From: Gemmatimonas sp. UBA7669
GTDB taxonomy: Bacteria > Gemmatimonadota > Gemmatimonadetes > Gemmatimonadales > Gemmatimonadaceae
Assembly: GCF_002483225.1 (NCBI RefSeq)
Contig: NZ_DLHL01000043.1
Coordinates: forward strand, 1-64,000
Reading direction: 5' to 3'
Length of the DNA: 64,000 nucleotides
The notes beneath the pieces were generated by a model that saw only the letters and a list, made by a program, of their open reading frames with translations, ran no database searches and had not been told where the DNA came from. Both the position numbers and the translations under genes were made by a program. Position 1 is the stretch's first letter; each line of letters begins with the position of its first letter. Shown here piece by piece: positions 26,299 to 35,119 of this stretch.

Positions 26299-27300
26299 TC
26301 AACAGAGCGTCAGGAGTACATCGTCGGGATCCCGGGTGGCCGGTTTCGAGCGCAACCAGGTGCCGAAGCCGAGACGAGGCGTGCCGGTACTGCCCAGTGC
26401 AGCCTGCGGCGCATCGTCCTTGCGCAACTGCAGTCTGGCATCCACGCCCACCTGATCATCGGCATACAGACGGGCCAGCTCACACAGTCGGCCATGATCA
26501 CGGCCACCGGGAAGCAAGGCGTCGAACTGCGCGCGGGTGAGTGGGCCGATATGCAGTCGCACGCGGGCGTGCGCGTCGTACACGGCGGTCCCGATGACCG
26601 CTGAACCGAGACGGCCATCCGGGCCGTCGTCGCCCAGCGCGACCTGACCGCCATCCAGGACGGGACGCCACTCGCCGACAAACTGCTCGGCCGTTACGGG
26701 GATATCGAAGTAGTCGCCGATGAGCTGCGAGAGCCCGAGGGCCGGGCGCGTACGCAGCGCCAGCAGGCCGCTGTAATAGGCGAGCGAGTCGGCGAGGTCA
26801 CCACTGGCCCGGCGCACTCCGGCGGTGCCGAGTCCGGCGACGTCTTCGAGGTGATGCAGCAGGCGATCTTCATCGCCGCGCTCGGCCGCCACCGCAGGGC
26901 GGTGATATTCCCAGGCTCGATAGAAGAGCGAGAGGGCGCGGTGATGAAAGAGATCGAGAAAGTCGCGGAAGGCCGTGTCACGCGCACGCGAGCGGGTGAG
27001 TGCATGCACGGTGTAGACGTGCGGCAGCACACCCTGCGGCCCGGTGAGGCCGAAGAAGCGCACATCCACTTCCACCGGCGCGTTGGGATCTTCCGGCACG
27101 CGCAGGGCGGCCACTTCACTCGGAGGAAACGTGAGCGAAGGCGGCACCGCGAGCCGCACCGCTTCGTGCGCCGGATCGGCCCAGCCGCCAAGCGGTGACC
27201 GGTCGGGCCTAACGCGCGTGAGCAGGCGCACGAGTTGTACAAACGCCATGCCAGGCGCCTGATCCTCGAGTTGCCGGAGCGGTGCGGTGGAGCGCGTCAT
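26299..27300 (-). CDS. tssG: T6SS baseplate wedge protein TssG
   Basis: 333 aa, the family's usual length. TssG joins TssF and TssE in the baseplate wedge. The N-terminus has the family pattern (FVQLVRLLTRV, then EAVRLAVPPSLTFPPSEVAAL), followed by VRFFGLTGPQGVLPHVYTV and DFLDLFHHRALSLFYRAW, which are the strongest TssG signatures. Ten bp separate its start from the tssF stop, so the two are coupled. Confidence 0.95.
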   Translation of the reverse strand: MTRSTAPLRQLEDQAPGMAFVQLVRLLTRVRPDRSPLGGWADPAHEAVRLAVPPSLTFPPSEVAALRVPEDPNAPVEVDVRFFGLTGPQGVLPHVYTVHALTRSRARDTAFRDFLDLFHHRALSLFYRAWEYHRPAVAAERGDEDRLLHHLEDVAGLGTAGVRRASGDLADSLAYYSGLLALRTRPALGLSQLIGDYFDIPVTAEQFVGEWRPVLDGGQVALGDDGPDGRLGSAVIGTAVYDAHARVRLHIGPLTRAQFDALLPGGRDHGRLCELARLYADDQVGVDARLQLRKDDAPQAALGSTGTPRLGFGTWLRSKPATRDPDDVLLTLC

Positions 27301-27310
27301 GGCGGGGTGC

Positions 27311-29155
27311 TCACAGAAGCTGGCGCCAGCCAGCGCGCGGTGGCCATTGCACCACGGGGCGGCGACGCTGCCGCGAACGCACGGCCACCTGCGTGAAGCT
27401 GTTCATGCTGGCGTAGAGCGCGAAGAAGCGATCGAGCACACTGGCAAACAGGAACATGCCGCCACCGGGGAACTGCTCTTCGTCGAACTCGAGATCGATG
27501 CGCCGGCCGCGCGCGAAGGCCATGCCGTGCGGCGCGGCCACGCGCGCAAAGGTGGGGGCACTGCGTACGCCGACCAGTCCGTCGATCTGTCGCTCGGCAC
27601 TCAGGCCGTTGGGCACGTTGTGCAGACGCAGCATCTCGCGCAGCGCGTCGGCCGACTCATCGGTGAGTGAGAGATGGTTGAGCGAGAGCGTGGAGATCAT
27701 GCGCCAGAGCAGCGAGGAGCCGAGGTCGGGCTGCACGCAGCGCGTGGGATTGGTGACGGCGGTGATGCGCCGCAAGGGTCCGCCGCTCACCAGCTCGAAG
27801 TCACTGCGCTCATCGGCGCCGAAAGGGAGTCGGCTCGGCAGATCGCCATTGTGACAGGTCACGCGGAGCGACGCCACATCGACGTCGGGCACCCGCACGG
27901 ATCCGGTGAGATCGGTGAAGCCGAGGTAGACCTCGGTTCCGTCGTCGGTGCGCCACGGGGCGGGTCGACGCGTGGCAGACCAGAACAACGCATCGTGTTC
28001 GTCGTCGCGGCGATGGCGGTGCGAGTACAGTGGCGGGACGATGCGCGTGCGCTGCTGCTCGTGTTCGATGAGCGTGACGTCGTCCACCGACCAGACTTCG
28101 ATTTCCAGGCGGCGCCGGGCATCCGGCACGACCAGATATTCCGAGCTGCGCTCGGTGAGCAGGATGGGCTCCGCCGACTGGGTGAAGAGATTCACCACCG
28201 GCGTGCAGCCGATGCGGAAGGTGCGCGCCGACAGCCCCACCTCGATGGCCTGGCGGCGCTCGGTGCGCTCGAAGCTGCTGAACAGCAGACCGATTTCCAC
28301 ACGATCCACGGCCTGGAGGCGACGAATGGCCTCACCGACGCCGAGGATGTCGACGAAGTGGAATTTTTCGGGGAACGCGAAGAGCTCCTGCAGCAACGAG
28401 AATCCCGCGAAGGTGCGAGAGGGCTGCGGCAGCATGGCCTGCTGCTCGTCGAATCCCGTGGGGCTGATGGCCGCCGCGCCGAGCATGATGGGCGAGAGCG
28501 TGGGGCGATCGGGATTGCGTACGACGACCTGCACGGTGTGATTGGCGAGCAGCTCGTAGAGCGTATCGGCTACGACCGCGTCGCCGGTGAGATGCACCCG
28601 CAACGCATCCAGCGTGCAATCGCCAATGCGCACGCCGTCAAAGGCGCGCAGTTCGAGCCGCACGGCGGCCACGGCGTCACGGCCCTGCGCGCCAGCTCCC
28701 ACCCGATCGGGCGTCGTCCACTCGGCGGCCTGCACCGTGAATGGCCAGAGCGTGGTGTCGTAGGACGTACGAAACACGCAGGGCATGCCGTCGACGGTGC
28801 GGGTGTGCAGCACACTGCCACGCGGCACACGGAATCCTTCGGGCAGGCGCCCCTGTGCCGGATCGAGCGTCATTTCCACGACGCTCATGGAGGGCAGCGG
28901 CCGCACCAACTGCGGATGCAGCATCTCCAGCATGGCCTGCGAGACTTCGGGGAAGTCTTCGTCGAGGCGACGATGCACCCGTGCGGAAAGGAAGGCGAAG
29001 CCCTCGAGCAGGCGCTCGACGTGCGGATCCTCGCAGCGGCCGGCCTCGAGTTGCAGGCGGGCCGCCACCTTGGGATACCGCCGCGCGAATTCACCGCCCA
29101 GCTTGCGCAGGTAGGTGAGTTCGCGTTCGTAATAGCGCAGCAAATCGCTCGACAT
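27311..29155 (-). CDS. tssF: T6SS baseplate wedge protein TssF
   Basis: 614 aa. It forms the TssF2-TssG wedge. The N-terminal signature is YYERELTYLRKLGGEFARRYPKVAARL (in part), then DPHVERLLEGFAFLSARV, both family hallmarks; LHPQLVRPLPSMSVVE and FRTSYDTTLWPF follow. The C-terminal half includes a HNGDLPSRLPFG segment and ends with the FFALYASMNSFTQVAVRSRQ motif typical of TssF. It begins two bases after the tssE stop. Confidence 0.96.
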   Translation of the reverse strand: MSSDLLRYYERELTYLRKLGGEFARRYPKVAARLQLEAGRCEDPHVERLLEGFAFLSARVHRRLDEDFPEVSQAMLEMLHPQLVRPLPSMSVVEMTLDPAQGRLPEGFRVPRGSVLHTRTVDGMPCVFRTSYDTTLWPFTVQAAEWTTPDRVGAGAQGRDAVAAVRLELRAFDGVRIGDCTLDALRVHLTGDAVVADTLYELLANHTVQVVVRNPDRPTLSPIMLGAAAISPTGFDEQQAMLPQPSRTFAGFSLLQELFAFPEKFHFVDILGVGEAIRRLQAVDRVEIGLLFSSFERTERRQAIEVGLSARTFRIGCTPVVNLFTQSAEPILLTERSSEYLVVPDARRRLEIEVWSVDDVTLIEHEQQRTRIVPPLYSHRHRRDDEHDALFWSATRRPAPWRTDDGTEVYLGFTDLTGSVRVPDVDVASLRVTCHNGDLPSRLPFGADERSDFELVSGGPLRRITAVTNPTRCVQPDLGSSLLWRMISTLSLNHLSLTDESADALREMLRLHNVPNGLSAERQIDGLVGVRSAPTFARVAAPHGMAFARGRRIDLEFDEEQFPGGGMFLFASVLDRFFALYASMNSFTQVAVRSRQRRRPVVQWPPRAGWRQLL

Positions 29156-29157
29156 GC

Positions 29158-29649
29158 CTAGTCCTGACTTTCCACCTGGTACGTGCCACTCGCCACCTCG
29201 AGCAGCGTGTCGAACACGACCTGTTCCGGGCTCGGATCCATGAGCAGGGTGGCCGAGATCACGAAGCGTACTTGATGCGTGGCCGGATTGGCGCTGGCAT
29301 CACTGAGTTCCACGTTGACGTTGGCAAGACGGGGTTCGAAGCGACGAATGGCGTCCTGCACGTCGTCGAGCAGGCGTTGGCGCCAATCGGCCGTTGACGT
29401 GGAGAGTCCGGAGAAATCGCGCAGCCCGAACTCATAGACCGACTCGTGCACTTCGCCCTCGCGGTCCGCCACCACGGCCGTGCGGCGCGTGTTGAGCAGC
29501 CAGTCGAGATCTCTCAGTACCGACTGTCGGAAGCGCCGCGCCGACTCCTCGCGTGAGAGGTGCGGATCGGAGGGTTCGCGTGGGGCGTCGTCGGTGAGGC
29601 GGTCGAGCACCGAACCGAGAACGGCGCGATCAAGCTCCGTGCGGGCCAT
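29158..29649 (-). CDS. tssE: T6SS baseplate gp25-like protein TssE
   Basis: 163 aa. A gp25-like domain covers about 35-155: SVLRDLDWLLNTRR at the start, then VYEFGLRDFSG with the conserved Y-G-L-P/R-D-like turn, and RFEPRLANVNVEL followed by a final VRFVISATLL strand. TssE nucleates the sheath on the baseplate. It lies 25 bp after tssA and 2 bp before tssF. Confidence 0.94.
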   Translation of the reverse strand: MARTELDRAVLGSVLDRLTDDAPREPSDPHLSREESARRFRQSVLRDLDWLLNTRRTAVVADREGEVHESVYEFGLRDFSGLSTSTADWRQRLLDDVQDAIRRFEPRLANVNVELSDASANPATHQVRFVISATLLMDPSPEQVVFDTLLEVASGTYQVESQD

Positions 29650-29674
29650 CAGCGATCACCGGCAGCCGCGCCCA

Positions 29675-31525
29675 TCATCCCGCCTTGAGCGCGAGCGCCT
29701 GAATGGGGTCGAGGCGACAGACGCGCAGGTACAGTCGTTCCTGCTCGGAGCTGTTGCTTTGCGTTTTCTCGAGCACGCGATGCATGAGTGCCATCGGCTG
29801 CGCGACCAACGGTCCGCTTTCCCAGCGCTCCAGCTTCTGCTCGTCGATCTGCTCGATGAGCTGCTGCAGGATGGGCTCCGCGACATCGAAGAGCCCCGCC
29901 TCGACCATGACGTAGGCAATCTGTGTCTGGCGGAGGAAGCGGCCGCGTGGCGACGGATCGCGGTTGAGCTCCGCGGTCAGCAGTTCGATGGCGCGGTGTG
30001 GACGACCGGCGCGCACCTCGGACATGGCGGAGCCGAAGACATCGGGTCCGCTGCGCGTCGCCGGATGCACCGTGCGTGCGCGCGCCAGTCCGCCCTGCTG
30101 GGCGGTGGCCAGATCTTCCACGAGGGCGGCCGCCACGAGTTCGGCGCCATCCGAGGGCAGCAAGTCGCCATCGGCCGAAGCGGCGTCGGCGCCCGACGTG
30201 CTGTCGTCTTCGGGCATGACCTCCTCTGCAATCCAGGCCCGCGTTTCGTCGTTGGCGGTGGGCGTCTCGTCCATGAGCGTCATGCGTGGCAGGTTGGGGA
30301 GGGCGCGCAGGAGTGCTCGCAATTCCTGTCGCAGGGCCACGGTGACCGCGTGGTATTCACTGCCGAGATTGACGGCGGCGGTGAGCACGTAGCGTTGCAG
30401 GTCGAGCCAACCGCGTCCGGCGGCGGTGGCCATGAGCGACTCGCCCTGCTCAAGCAGCTCCGGCCATTTGGCGTCGAGATAGAGCGTGCGCAGCTTGGTG
30501 CGAAGCGCCGTGGGCGGCGCTTCGAGCAATCGCGGGTCGAGTTCGGGCGCCTGGGCCAGCAACTCGCCCCAGCGAAACCCGCGCAGCAACAGGTACGGTG
30601 CGGGGTTGGTGCGGTTGTGCTGGCGCAGCCAGCGTGCCACCACCCCGATGCGTTGGGCGGCATCGCGGGCGCTGGTCGGTTCGGGAGACAGCGGTCCATC
30701 CGCTTCACCGGCGTCGCTGCCCGAGCCATCGCCCTCGGCGGAGATCTCCTCCACCGGATCGGGGTCGAGCTCGAGCTTCTGGGCGAGCAACGCTTGCACC
30801 GCACGACGCGGTTCATCGAGCGCCGTGCGCAGCGAACCGAACGACGGCGCATCGCGCCCGAACTTTTCGTCGCTGATCTTTTCCAGCGCCACGATTTCGG
30901 CCAGCGCCGCATCGATGTCCGCCAGGGTCACCCGCAGGTTCACCTTGGTGAGCGCCGCCGTGTCGGCCTCGAAATCTTCGGGGGTGAGCCGGCCCTCTTC
31001 AATGGCCGACTCGCGGGCGGCGCGCGCGTCGCTGTCGCCCTTGGCTTCGAGCTCGGTCGGTATGCCACGCACGGACTCGAGGTCGGCGGCCGAGAAGCGC
31101 CCGACCACCGGGGTCAGTCGGACGGGTATGGCCAGCTTGCTGCCCATCCACTCCAGCGGACCGACGCGCAGCTCAAGGTCGCCGTCCTCCGGCAACGGGA
31201 AGACGTTGTCCCAGAACTGCTCGATGAGACCACGCGTGATGGCGACCCCGGTGTGCAGTCCGCCGAAGCCCTGACGGCGCATGAGGGCTTCGCTGAGCCA
31301 GGCGGCGAGCTGCAGATCCTTGGTTTCCTTCTGCAGCAGGGCGGAGCACTGGGCAACCACACTGGCCCAGTCGGCGACCTTGCGCTCCGCACCGGGCAGA
31401 TTCTCCTCGCGACGGGCTTCCTTGATGGCGTCGAGGCGCGTGTCGTAGCGCAGATCGGCCCCGGCCGGTGCGTCCGGCGAAATGGGCGCGAGACAGGAGC
31501 TGACCAATTCGGCGTTGATGGGCAT
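29675..31525 (-). CDS. tssA: T6SS cap/assembly protein TssA, long form
   Basis: 616 aa. The ImpA-like N-terminal domain spans about 8-130 (PISPDAPAGADLRYD, then LQLAAWLSEALMRRQGFGGLHTGV and FWDNVFPLPEDGDLE). A long acidic, Pro-rich middle follows, and the C-terminal third is a helical VasJ-like region with FLRQTQIAYVMVEAGLFDVAEPILQQL near 520-550. TssA controls tail priming and may cap the distal end. The length puts it among the long TssA forms. Acidic inserts (PVEEISAEGDGSGSD) divide the halves. Confidence 0.93.
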   Translation of the reverse strand: MPINAELVSSCLAPISPDAPAGADLRYDTRLDAIKEARREENLPGAERKVADWASVVAQCSALLQKETKDLQLAAWLSEALMRRQGFGGLHTGVAITRGLIEQFWDNVFPLPEDGDLELRVGPLEWMGSKLAIPVRLTPVVGRFSAADLESVRGIPTELEAKGDSDARAARESAIEEGRLTPEDFEADTAALTKVNLRVTLADIDAALAEIVALEKISDEKFGRDAPSFGSLRTALDEPRRAVQALLAQKLELDPDPVEEISAEGDGSGSDAGEADGPLSPEPTSARDAAQRIGVVARWLRQHNRTNPAPYLLLRGFRWGELLAQAPELDPRLLEAPPTALRTKLRTLYLDAKWPELLEQGESLMATAAGRGWLDLQRYVLTAAVNLGSEYHAVTVALRQELRALLRALPNLPRMTLMDETPTANDETRAWIAEEVMPEDDSTSGADAASADGDLLPSDGAELVAAALVEDLATAQQGGLARARTVHPATRSGPDVFGSAMSEVRAGRPHRAIELLTAELNRDPSPRGRFLRQTQIAYVMVEAGLFDVAEPILQQLIEQIDEQKLERWESGPLVAQPMALMHRVLEKTQSNSSEQERLYLRVCRLDPIQALALKAG

Positions 31526-31556
31526 GCGGCGCGGGGGAGAGTAGCGGAGGGAAAGG

Positions 31557-32258
31557 TCAGGTGGTACTGAAGCGCAGTTCGCGGACGTCGAGCAGCGGCA
31601 CGTGGCGATCGTCGACGATCAGCACTTTCTGGCCAACCGGTGCGAAGTCGCCACTTGGCAGTTCTTCCCAGTCGGTGGCGCGTCCGAGACGGATTTCGTC
31701 GTCGCTGTGGCGCCAGGCCGCCGGGGTGAGCGCGGGCAACAGCACCTCGCCCAGTTCCTGATCGCGAATGCCGGGGCCAACGGCCACGTGAGCCGGTGCC
31801 CAATGCAGATCGCGCAGCCGCGCGGGAGCCTGCATGGTGACGCCGGCAAGATGTGCGAAGGGAATCCAGAGATAGCGACCGCCGGCCATGATCTCGAGGC
31901 GCGCGCCGATGCGCGGATCTGCGTCGCGGATGGACGAGAAGGGCTGGCCGTTGAGTGTGCCGCTGATGGTGTCGGGTACGTCGCCGGTGGGGAAGTCGCC
32001 GGTGTCGAACATGTGTTCGCGCACCCGTTCGGCCATGATCGCGGCCCGATAGAGCAGTGTGCCGGCTTCGGCTTTTTCGCCGGCCTGCGCAATGACATCG
32101 AGCTGTCGCCCAGCCTTCTCCCACTCACCGGCAAAGGTGCAGAGTTCGAAGAGGAAGGCGCGGCGTGCCGGGTCAGTGGGGTGACTGCGCAGTTCCTGAC
32201 CGAGGGCGTCGATGGCGTCCTTGAGACGGCCGGCAGCGAAGAGGGATTGAACGGACAT
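31557..32258 (-). CDS. tagJ: T6SS accessory protein TagJ (ImpE/SciE family)
   Basis: 233 aa from the ATG at 32258; a GTG nine bases upstream is the alternative. The N-terminus is a short TPR-like helix set (LFAAGRLKDAIDALGQELRSHPTDPARRAFLFEL). The C-terminal ImpE domain includes RIGARLEIMAGGRYLWIPFAHLA, which is the clearest family stretch, and DLHWAPAHVAVGP. TagJ contacts the sheath subunit TssB and modulates ClpV recruitment in systems that carry it. It sits between hcp and tssA. Confidence 0.92.
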   Translation of the reverse strand: MSVQSLFAAGRLKDAIDALGQELRSHPTDPARRAFLFELCTFAGEWEKAGRQLDVIAQAGEKAEAGTLLYRAAIMAERVREHMFDTGDFPTGDVPDTISGTLNGQPFSSIRDADPRIGARLEIMAGGRYLWIPFAHLAGVTMQAPARLRDLHWAPAHVAVGPGIRDQELGEVLLPALTPAAWRHSDDEIRLGRATDWEELPSGDFAPVGQKVLIVDDRHVPLLDVRELRFSTT

Positions 32259-32357
32259 CGGTTCCACGGCCCGAGGGCGATCGACAGGGGGAAGGGCGGC
32301 ACGGCCCCGCCGGCGCGACGAATCGCACCGACGGGGCCGTGGGGAATCCTGCGGAGA

Positions 32358-32840
32358 TCAGGCCTTGTTGGTGGCCAGGTCCCACGCGACCTCGGGCGCC
32401 TTGGCGGCGAGGGTGCCCTTCTCGTCGAGCATGTACTTCATCGTGATCTTCGTGTAGTTCAGCGACAGCGACTCGGTGGGACGGCCTTCGCCGCCCGAGG
32501 ACATCGAGTAGCCGGAGATGATCACGTTCTCGAGCTTGATCTCGAGGAAGACGAGATTGGAATTGCCCTTCGCCGTGGTGGTGAAGCTGAGCGTGGCGGA
32601 GGTGAAGTTCTCGCGGCCGCAGGTTTCCTTGAACAGCGGCGTGGACGAGATGTCCGTGGTCTTGGTGATGGTGACTTCCGAGAAGCTCGGAATGGACGCT
32701 TCGCGATTGGCGTTGCCGGTGACCGACGACACGCCAATGCCGACGCCCCACTGCACCGAACCAACCTGGATCTGGCCCGGGAATCCTTCCGCGGTAACCT
32801 CACCCTTGATTTCCTTGTCGAACTTCAGATAGATCGCCAT
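32358..32840 (-). CDS. hcp: T6SS tube protein Hcp
   Basis: 160 aa, within family length. Hcp hexamers stack to the inner tube and can carry effectors in the lumen. The pattern AIYLKFDKEIKGEVTAEGFPGQIQV is divided from the loop-strand VGIGVSSVTGNANREASIPSFSEVTITKTTD, which includes the usual R-x-P-x-x-x-x-x-x-x-K segment. ITFTTTAKGNSNLVFLEIKLENVII and the Y-T-K-I-T strand near the C-terminus also match. Ends without fused domain. It is 59 bp after tssC. Confidence 0.95.
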   Translation of the reverse strand: MAIYLKFDKEIKGEVTAEGFPGQIQVGSVQWGVGIGVSSVTGNANREASIPSFSEVTITKTTDISSTPLFKETCGRENFTSATLSFTTTAKGNSNLVFLEIKLENVIISGYSMSSGGEGRPTESLSLNYTKITMKYMLDEKGTLAAKAPEVAWDLATNKA

Positions 32841-32899
32841 GTAGCCTCCGGCACGTGTGGTGATGAATTCGTGGACTCAGGGGACTGCGGGAACAACGC

Positions 32900-34378
32900 T
32901 TACTTGGCCGGCTGCGGCAGATCGGCCACGAGGCGCATGGAGACGCCCAGTTCGTCGAGCTGGTAGTGCGGCTTGAGGAAGGCCACGGCGCGATAGGCGC
33001 CGGGCTTGCCGGCCACTTCCACGACATCGATGCGGGCATCGGAGAGTGGCTTCTTCTGCATGACGCTCGGGCTCGAACCCGCGGCGGCGACGTAGTTCTG
33101 GATCCAGCGGTTGAGGAATCCGTGGATCTGATCCTTGGACGTGTAGCCGCCGATCTTGTCGCGCATCATCACCTTGAGGTAATGCGCGAAGCGCGAGGTG
33201 GCGAAGATGTAGGGCAACTGCGCCGACATGCGCGAGCTCGAGGACGCGGCCGGGTCGTCGTAGACCTTGGGCTTCTGTGCCGACTGCACGGAGAAGAAGG
33301 CGGCGTTGGCCGTGCCCTTCTGGTGCACGAGCGGCGCAAAGCCGAGGTCGGCGAGTTCCTTTTCGCGGCGATCGGTGATCTGCACTTCGGTGGGGCACTT
33401 CATCGCGATTTCGCCGGACTCGGTGCGGAAGTTGTGCACCGGGAGCTGCTCGACCAGGCCGCCGCTCTCCACGCCGCGGATGGACGCGCACCAGCCGTAC
33501 ATGGCAAACGCCTTGTTGACGTTGGCCGCCATGGCGTAGGCCGAGTTGGTCCAGCAGTAGTGATCGTGGTTGGTACCGTCGACGCGCTCTTCGTAGTTGA
33601 AGGCCTCGATGGGCACCGTGGCGCTGCCGTAGGGCTCACGCGCCAGCATGCGCGGCGCCGTGAGCGCGACGTAGCGTGAGTCCTCGGTGTTGCGGAAGCC
33701 CTTCCACTTCGCGTACTCGGTGCTGTCGAAGATCTTGGCGAGGTCGCGCGGGTTGTCCAGCTCGGACCAGCTCTCGAGGCTGAGCATGGTGGGGTCGGCC
33801 GCACTGATGAACGGCGCGTGCGCGGCCGCGGCCACGTTGGAGATCTTCTCAAGCAGCTCGATGTCCTGACCGCTCTTGTCGAAGTAGTAGTCGCCCACCA
33901 TGGCACCGAAGGGCGTACCACCGAAGACGCCGTACTCTTCCTCGTAGATCTTCTTGAACAACGCGCTCTGGTCGAACTCGGGCGCGCGCTGCAGATCGCG
34001 CAACAGATCCTTCTTGGAGACGTTCAGCACCTTGATCTTGAGCATGGTGCCCGTCTCGCTCTGCTTCATGAGATACTGCAGGCCGCGCCAGGAGCCCTCG
34101 AGCTTCTGGAACTCCGGGTGGTGCAGGATCTCGTTGAGCTGCAGCGACAGGAGATGGTCGATCTGCGCGATGCGCGCATTGATCATCGTTTCCGTGTCGC
34201 GATTGATGGTGATGGCGCCTTCGAGCACCTCACTGACGAAGCGCTTGACAAGGTCCTTGCCCTTGCTCTTCGCTTCGGCATCCTTGCCCATCTTGCCCTG
34301 CTCGACGATCTGGTCGAGCAGCGAAAGCTCGGCGTCGGTCGTGACGGCCTGTGCCGCCTGCTGCTGTGCGTCAGCCAC
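32900..34378 (-). CDS. tssC: T6SS sheath large subunit TssC (VipB)
   Basis: 492 aa, typical. It forms the contractile sheath with TssB. The strongest stretches are HHPEFQKLEGSWRGLQYLMK, SALFKKIYEEEYGVFGGTPFGAMVGDYYF (in parts), WKGFRNTEDSRYVALTAPRMLAREPYG and the C-terminal KVMMRDKIGGYTSKDQIHGFLNRWIQNY region. The N-terminal helix (LLDQIVEQGKMG) is the insertion into the TssB groove. It starts 3 bp after tssB and is coupled to it. Confidence 0.97.
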   Translation of the reverse strand: MADAQQQAAQAVTTDAELSLLDQIVEQGKMGKDAEAKSKGKDLVKRFVSEVLEGAITINRDTETMINARIAQIDHLLSLQLNEILHHPEFQKLEGSWRGLQYLMKQSETGTMLKIKVLNVSKKDLLRDLQRAPEFDQSALFKKIYEEEYGVFGGTPFGAMVGDYYFDKSGQDIELLEKISNVAAAAHAPFISAADPTMLSLESWSELDNPRDLAKIFDSTEYAKWKGFRNTEDSRYVALTAPRMLAREPYGSATVPIEAFNYEERVDGTNHDHYCWTNSAYAMAANVNKAFAMYGWCASIRGVESGGLVEQLPVHNFRTESGEIAMKCPTEVQITDRREKELADLGFAPLVHQKGTANAAFFSVQSAQKPKVYDDPAASSSSRMSAQLPYIFATSRFAHYLKVMMRDKIGGYTSKDQIHGFLNRWIQNYVAAAGSSPSVMQKKPLSDARIDVVEVAGKPGAYRAVAFLKPHYQLDELGVSMRLVADLPQPAK

Positions 34379-34381
34379 GGC

Positions 34382-34888
34382 TTAGCTCTCCAATCCGAGT
34401 TCGGCCTTCAACTTGGCCATCTTGTCCTTGTCGCCGAGGGTGTCCTGGAGCACCTCGTCGAGCTTCTCGTTGGTCTGCAAATTGGCGCGCAGGTTCGAGA
34501 GCTCTTCGCGCAGCTCGAGCAGCTCGCGCAGCGGCTTGACCTGCCGCGCCACGGCGTCGGGTGCGAAATCATCCATGCTGCGGAAGTTGAGCTCGATGCC
34601 GAGCTTGGGCGCATCGGGATCGTCGGAGAGCTTGTTCTCGACGGCGAACTGCAGGCGCGGCTTCATGCTGGCCAGCGTGTCGTCGAAATTGTCCGGCGTG
34701 ATCTCGGCGAACTTGCGATCCTTGAGACGCGGCAGCGGCTCGGTGACGTGGCCGCTGAAATCGCCGAGCACGCCCATGAGGAAGGGCAGCTCCTTCATCT
34801 CGATGGCCCCGCCGGTTTCGACTTCGTACGAGATCTGAATGCGGGGCGGACGAACACGCTCCAGCTTTTTCTGGGTACTCTCAGGCAT
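34382..34888 (-). CDS. tssB: T6SS sheath small subunit TssB (VipA)
   Basis: 168 aa from the ATG at 34888. It is the first gene of the 14-kb operon. The family signature KKLERVRPPRIQISYEVETGGA, split by the first helix, is followed by KELPFLMGVLGDFSGH and LKDRKFAEITPDNFDDTLASMKPRL. The C-terminal helical region (RELLELREELSNLRANL) carries the ClpV-accessible helix. It faces tssK across a 231-bp intergenic gap that must hold the promoters of both operons. Confidence 0.97.
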   Translation of the reverse strand: MPESTQKKLERVRPPRIQISYEVETGGAIEMKELPFLMGVLGDFSGHVTEPLPRLKDRKFAEITPDNFDDTLASMKPRLQFAVENKLSDDPDAPKLGIELNFRSMDDFAPDAVARQVKPLRELLELREELSNLRANLQTNEKLDEVLQDTLGDKDKMAKLKAELGLES

Positions 34889-35119
34889 TACAGACTCCGG
34901 CGCGGTTGGGCAGGGCGGAAGGGATGGGAAGGGCTCGCCGCTGACCACCGTCGTCGGCGAGACTCGCAAGTGTTGAGCGCGTGACGCACAAAGTCAAGCA
35001 AACGGCGGGGATTTGGCCGTCCACGTGACCGCGCTTGTGCCATGCCGTGACATGCGCACCAGGCAATGGATCGTGATTCGGCTCTCACGCGGCCGCGGTG
35101 CGTCGCATACGTTTGCAGC
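34889..35119. promoter_or_regulatory. Divergent promoter region between the two T6SS operons
   Basis: 231 bp with no frame on either strand that is supported as a gene. It must contain the promoters for tssB and tssK. I searched for a sigma-54 TGGCAC-N5-TTGC site, common for T6SS loci, and found only a partial TGGCAC (in CATGGCACAAG, read on the minus strand) without the second half. No clear sigma-70 pair is visible either. Confidence 0.5.
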